A DNA stretch of 8,033 nt, from the NCBI GenBank assembly GCA_016866645.1, contig VGLX01000045.1, positions 1 through 8,033 on the forward strand, written 5' to 3'. Position numbers and translations under genes: made by a program. The notes beneath the pieces were generated by a model, which worked only from the letters and a program-made list of their open reading frames with translations, was not told where the DNA came from and searched no databases. Origin of the DNA: Candidatus Woesearchaeota archaeon. GTDB taxonomy: Archaea; Nanobdellota; Nanobdellia; SCGC-AAA011-G17; VGLX01. Position 1 is the stretch's first letter. Every line of letters begins with the position of its first letter. Below, piece by piece: positions 7,098 to 8,033 of this stretch.

Positions 7098-8030
7098 TTA
7101 TTTCTCCTTTGTTTGCTTTTTTGAAGATTTCTTCGTATCGCCGCCGTGGACGTCCTTCAGTGCTTCGATTACAGCTTCGACTTGTTCAGGTTTTTGTCTC
7201 CCGGTTATTTCTTCGTGGAAGTAGTCTATCCTCTTGGTTTCTTTTGCGAGGATGCCGAATATGACATCGACTACCCTGTCTGGCTTAGGCAGCATCGATA
7301 TATGGTCTGCTCCAAGAAGCTCTTCCCACTGCTTGTATATTTTCATGTCAGTCCTACTCATCCCGTCTCTTCCAGAGCTGGTATCGTAAGGCTTTCTTAT
7401 GAGGTACACAGAGAATTTTTTCTTGAGCTCGTTCATCACTTCTTCCGTGCTTACCCTCTGTTTAAGGTTGATGCCATATTCTGTTGCAGAATCCCTATCA
7501 ACAAAGTCGTAAAGCCCTTCATCACCTATGAAGATGAATACAGGTTTTCTCTTTGCTTTTGGCATCTTAACATTTCTTGCGTAATAAATCGCACATAGGT
7601 CGTAGCTTTCGCTTGTCTGTCCGCCGCCGTTGCCTTCTATTACTAGCTCTTCAAGCCTGTCCTTAAGCTTTTTCCCAGCGGTGAACGGTCTTGCTTGCAG
7701 AGGGTAGTTGTCAGAGTAGACGTCGCCTATTGCTGCGAAGCTTATTTCCATAGTCTTGCCCAAGTATTCCTGGCCTTCAAGCTCGAGGTATGGCAGTTTT
7801 GAAAATATTACTGCGGGCCATTCCCCCATGGAGCCTGTAACATCACAGGCGATAACAAGCGGGGCTTCGCTCAGTGTTTCAAGCGATGCGCTCACAAGAT
7901 CTTCTTTGCTTTTTCCTGAAGACTTGGCATCGTCGTAGCTTCTCCCTACATGTTTGTCGTAGCTTTTTTTTGCCGACTTAAAGTCGTAGTCTACCCAGTG
8001 GCCTGGGTTATAATCTCCTGATTCGGACAT
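7098..8030 (-). CDS. vWA-domain protein with YNPGHW N-terminus
   Basis: The 310-residue product begins with a short lead containing YNPGHW (7-12). From memory, this is typical of a family of stand-alone vWA proteins found in bacteria, archaea and phages. The vWA domain spans about 56-265. Its metal-ion-dependent site reads D63-V-T65-G-S67, the DxTGS variant; then GGGQT with T139, and D170 in FIFIGDEG. AAIGDVYSDNYPLQ (99-112) is another segment I associate with this family. The last 15 residues are a lysine-rich tail (KKSSKKQTKEK) that may be disordered or bind nucleic acid or acidic partners. No signal peptide or membrane helix is present, so it is cytoplasmic. It is the first gene of the visible operon and ends 39 bases before the pyruvate-kinase-like gene. 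Only three bases precede the ATG, so the promoter, ribosome site and any longer start cannot be checked, though YNPGHW normally lies near the N-terminus. Confidence 0.8.
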   Translation of the reverse strand: MSESGDYNPGHWVDYDFKSAKKSYDKHVGRSYDDAKSSGKSKEDLVSASLETLSEAPLVIACDVTGSMGEWPAVIFSKLPYLELEGQEYLGKTMEISFAAIGDVYSDNYPLQARPFTAGKKLKDRLEELVIEGNGGGQTSESYDLCAIYYARNVKMPKAKRKPVFIFIGDEGLYDFVDRDSATEYGINLKQRVSTEEVMNELKKKFSVYLIRKPYDTSSGRDGMSRTDMKIYKQWEELLGADHISMLPKPDRVVDVIFGILAKETKRIDYFHEEITGRQKPEQVEAVIEALKDVHGGDTKKSSKKQTKEK

Positions 8031-8033
8031 TTG

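Noticed and set aside
7209..7223. HEEIT in the YNPGHW vWA protein as a zinc-peptidase motif
   Set aside because: The second histidine of HExxH is missing, and the segment lies after the vWA domain in a region with no other metal ligands.
7146..7598. A 150-codon open frame on the plus strand opposite the YNPGHW vWA gene
   Set aside because: It is rich in Phe, Tyr, Cys and Val in the way expected of an antisense shadow, has no ribosome site, and lies opposite a clearly conserved vWA domain.

Overview
The window looks archaeal and is almost fully coding. Three things suggest archaea: the C-terminal half of a TrmB-type sugar-sensing regulator, heavy use of ATA and AGG/AGA codons, and tightly packed genes with GGAGG-type Shine-Dalgarno sites but no visible bacterial promoters. 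The lineage cannot be fixed from this sequence. A DPANN or euryarchaeal genome, or a mobile element within one, would fit. No tRNA, rRNA, CRISPR array, insertion sequence or long repeat was seen, and no gap exceeds 50 bases, so there are no gene-free stretches to describe.

Layout. On the plus strand, bases 3-467 hold the 3' end of a TrmB-like regulator whose start lies off the left edge. It converges on a run of six minus-strand genes filling 482-8030, transcribed from right to left. In transcription order these are: (1) a vWA protein with a YNPGHW N-terminus (8030-7098); (2) a shortened pyruvate-kinase-like TIM-barrel protein (7058-6129); (3) an unrecognised 285-residue protein (6079-5222); (4) an unrecognised 251-residue protein (5225-4470); (5) a MoxR-like AAA+ ATPase with a long C-terminal extension (4468-2639); (6) a 714-residue protein with an N-terminal HExxH metallopeptidase-like domain, an acidic linker and a C-terminal vWA domain (2626-482). 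Genes 3/4 overlap by ATGA, genes 4/5 are one base apart and genes 5/6 are 12 bases apart. The last four genes are thus almost certainly co-translated, and the first two probably belong to the same transcript.

How they may work together. MoxR ATPases paired with vWA proteins are known chaperone-like machines that remodel a partner or help insert a metal (RavA-ViaA, NorQ-NorD, CbbQ-CbbO). Here one MoxR ATPase sits with two different vWA proteins, a metallopeptidase-like domain, a pyruvate-kinase-like enzyme and two orphan proteins. The pairing of MoxR with the metallopeptidase-vWA protein is a family-level expectation. That the pyruvate-kinase homologue or the two orphans are the client, sensor or effector is inference. 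The combination is not one I recognise as a described system and is the main point of interest in this window.
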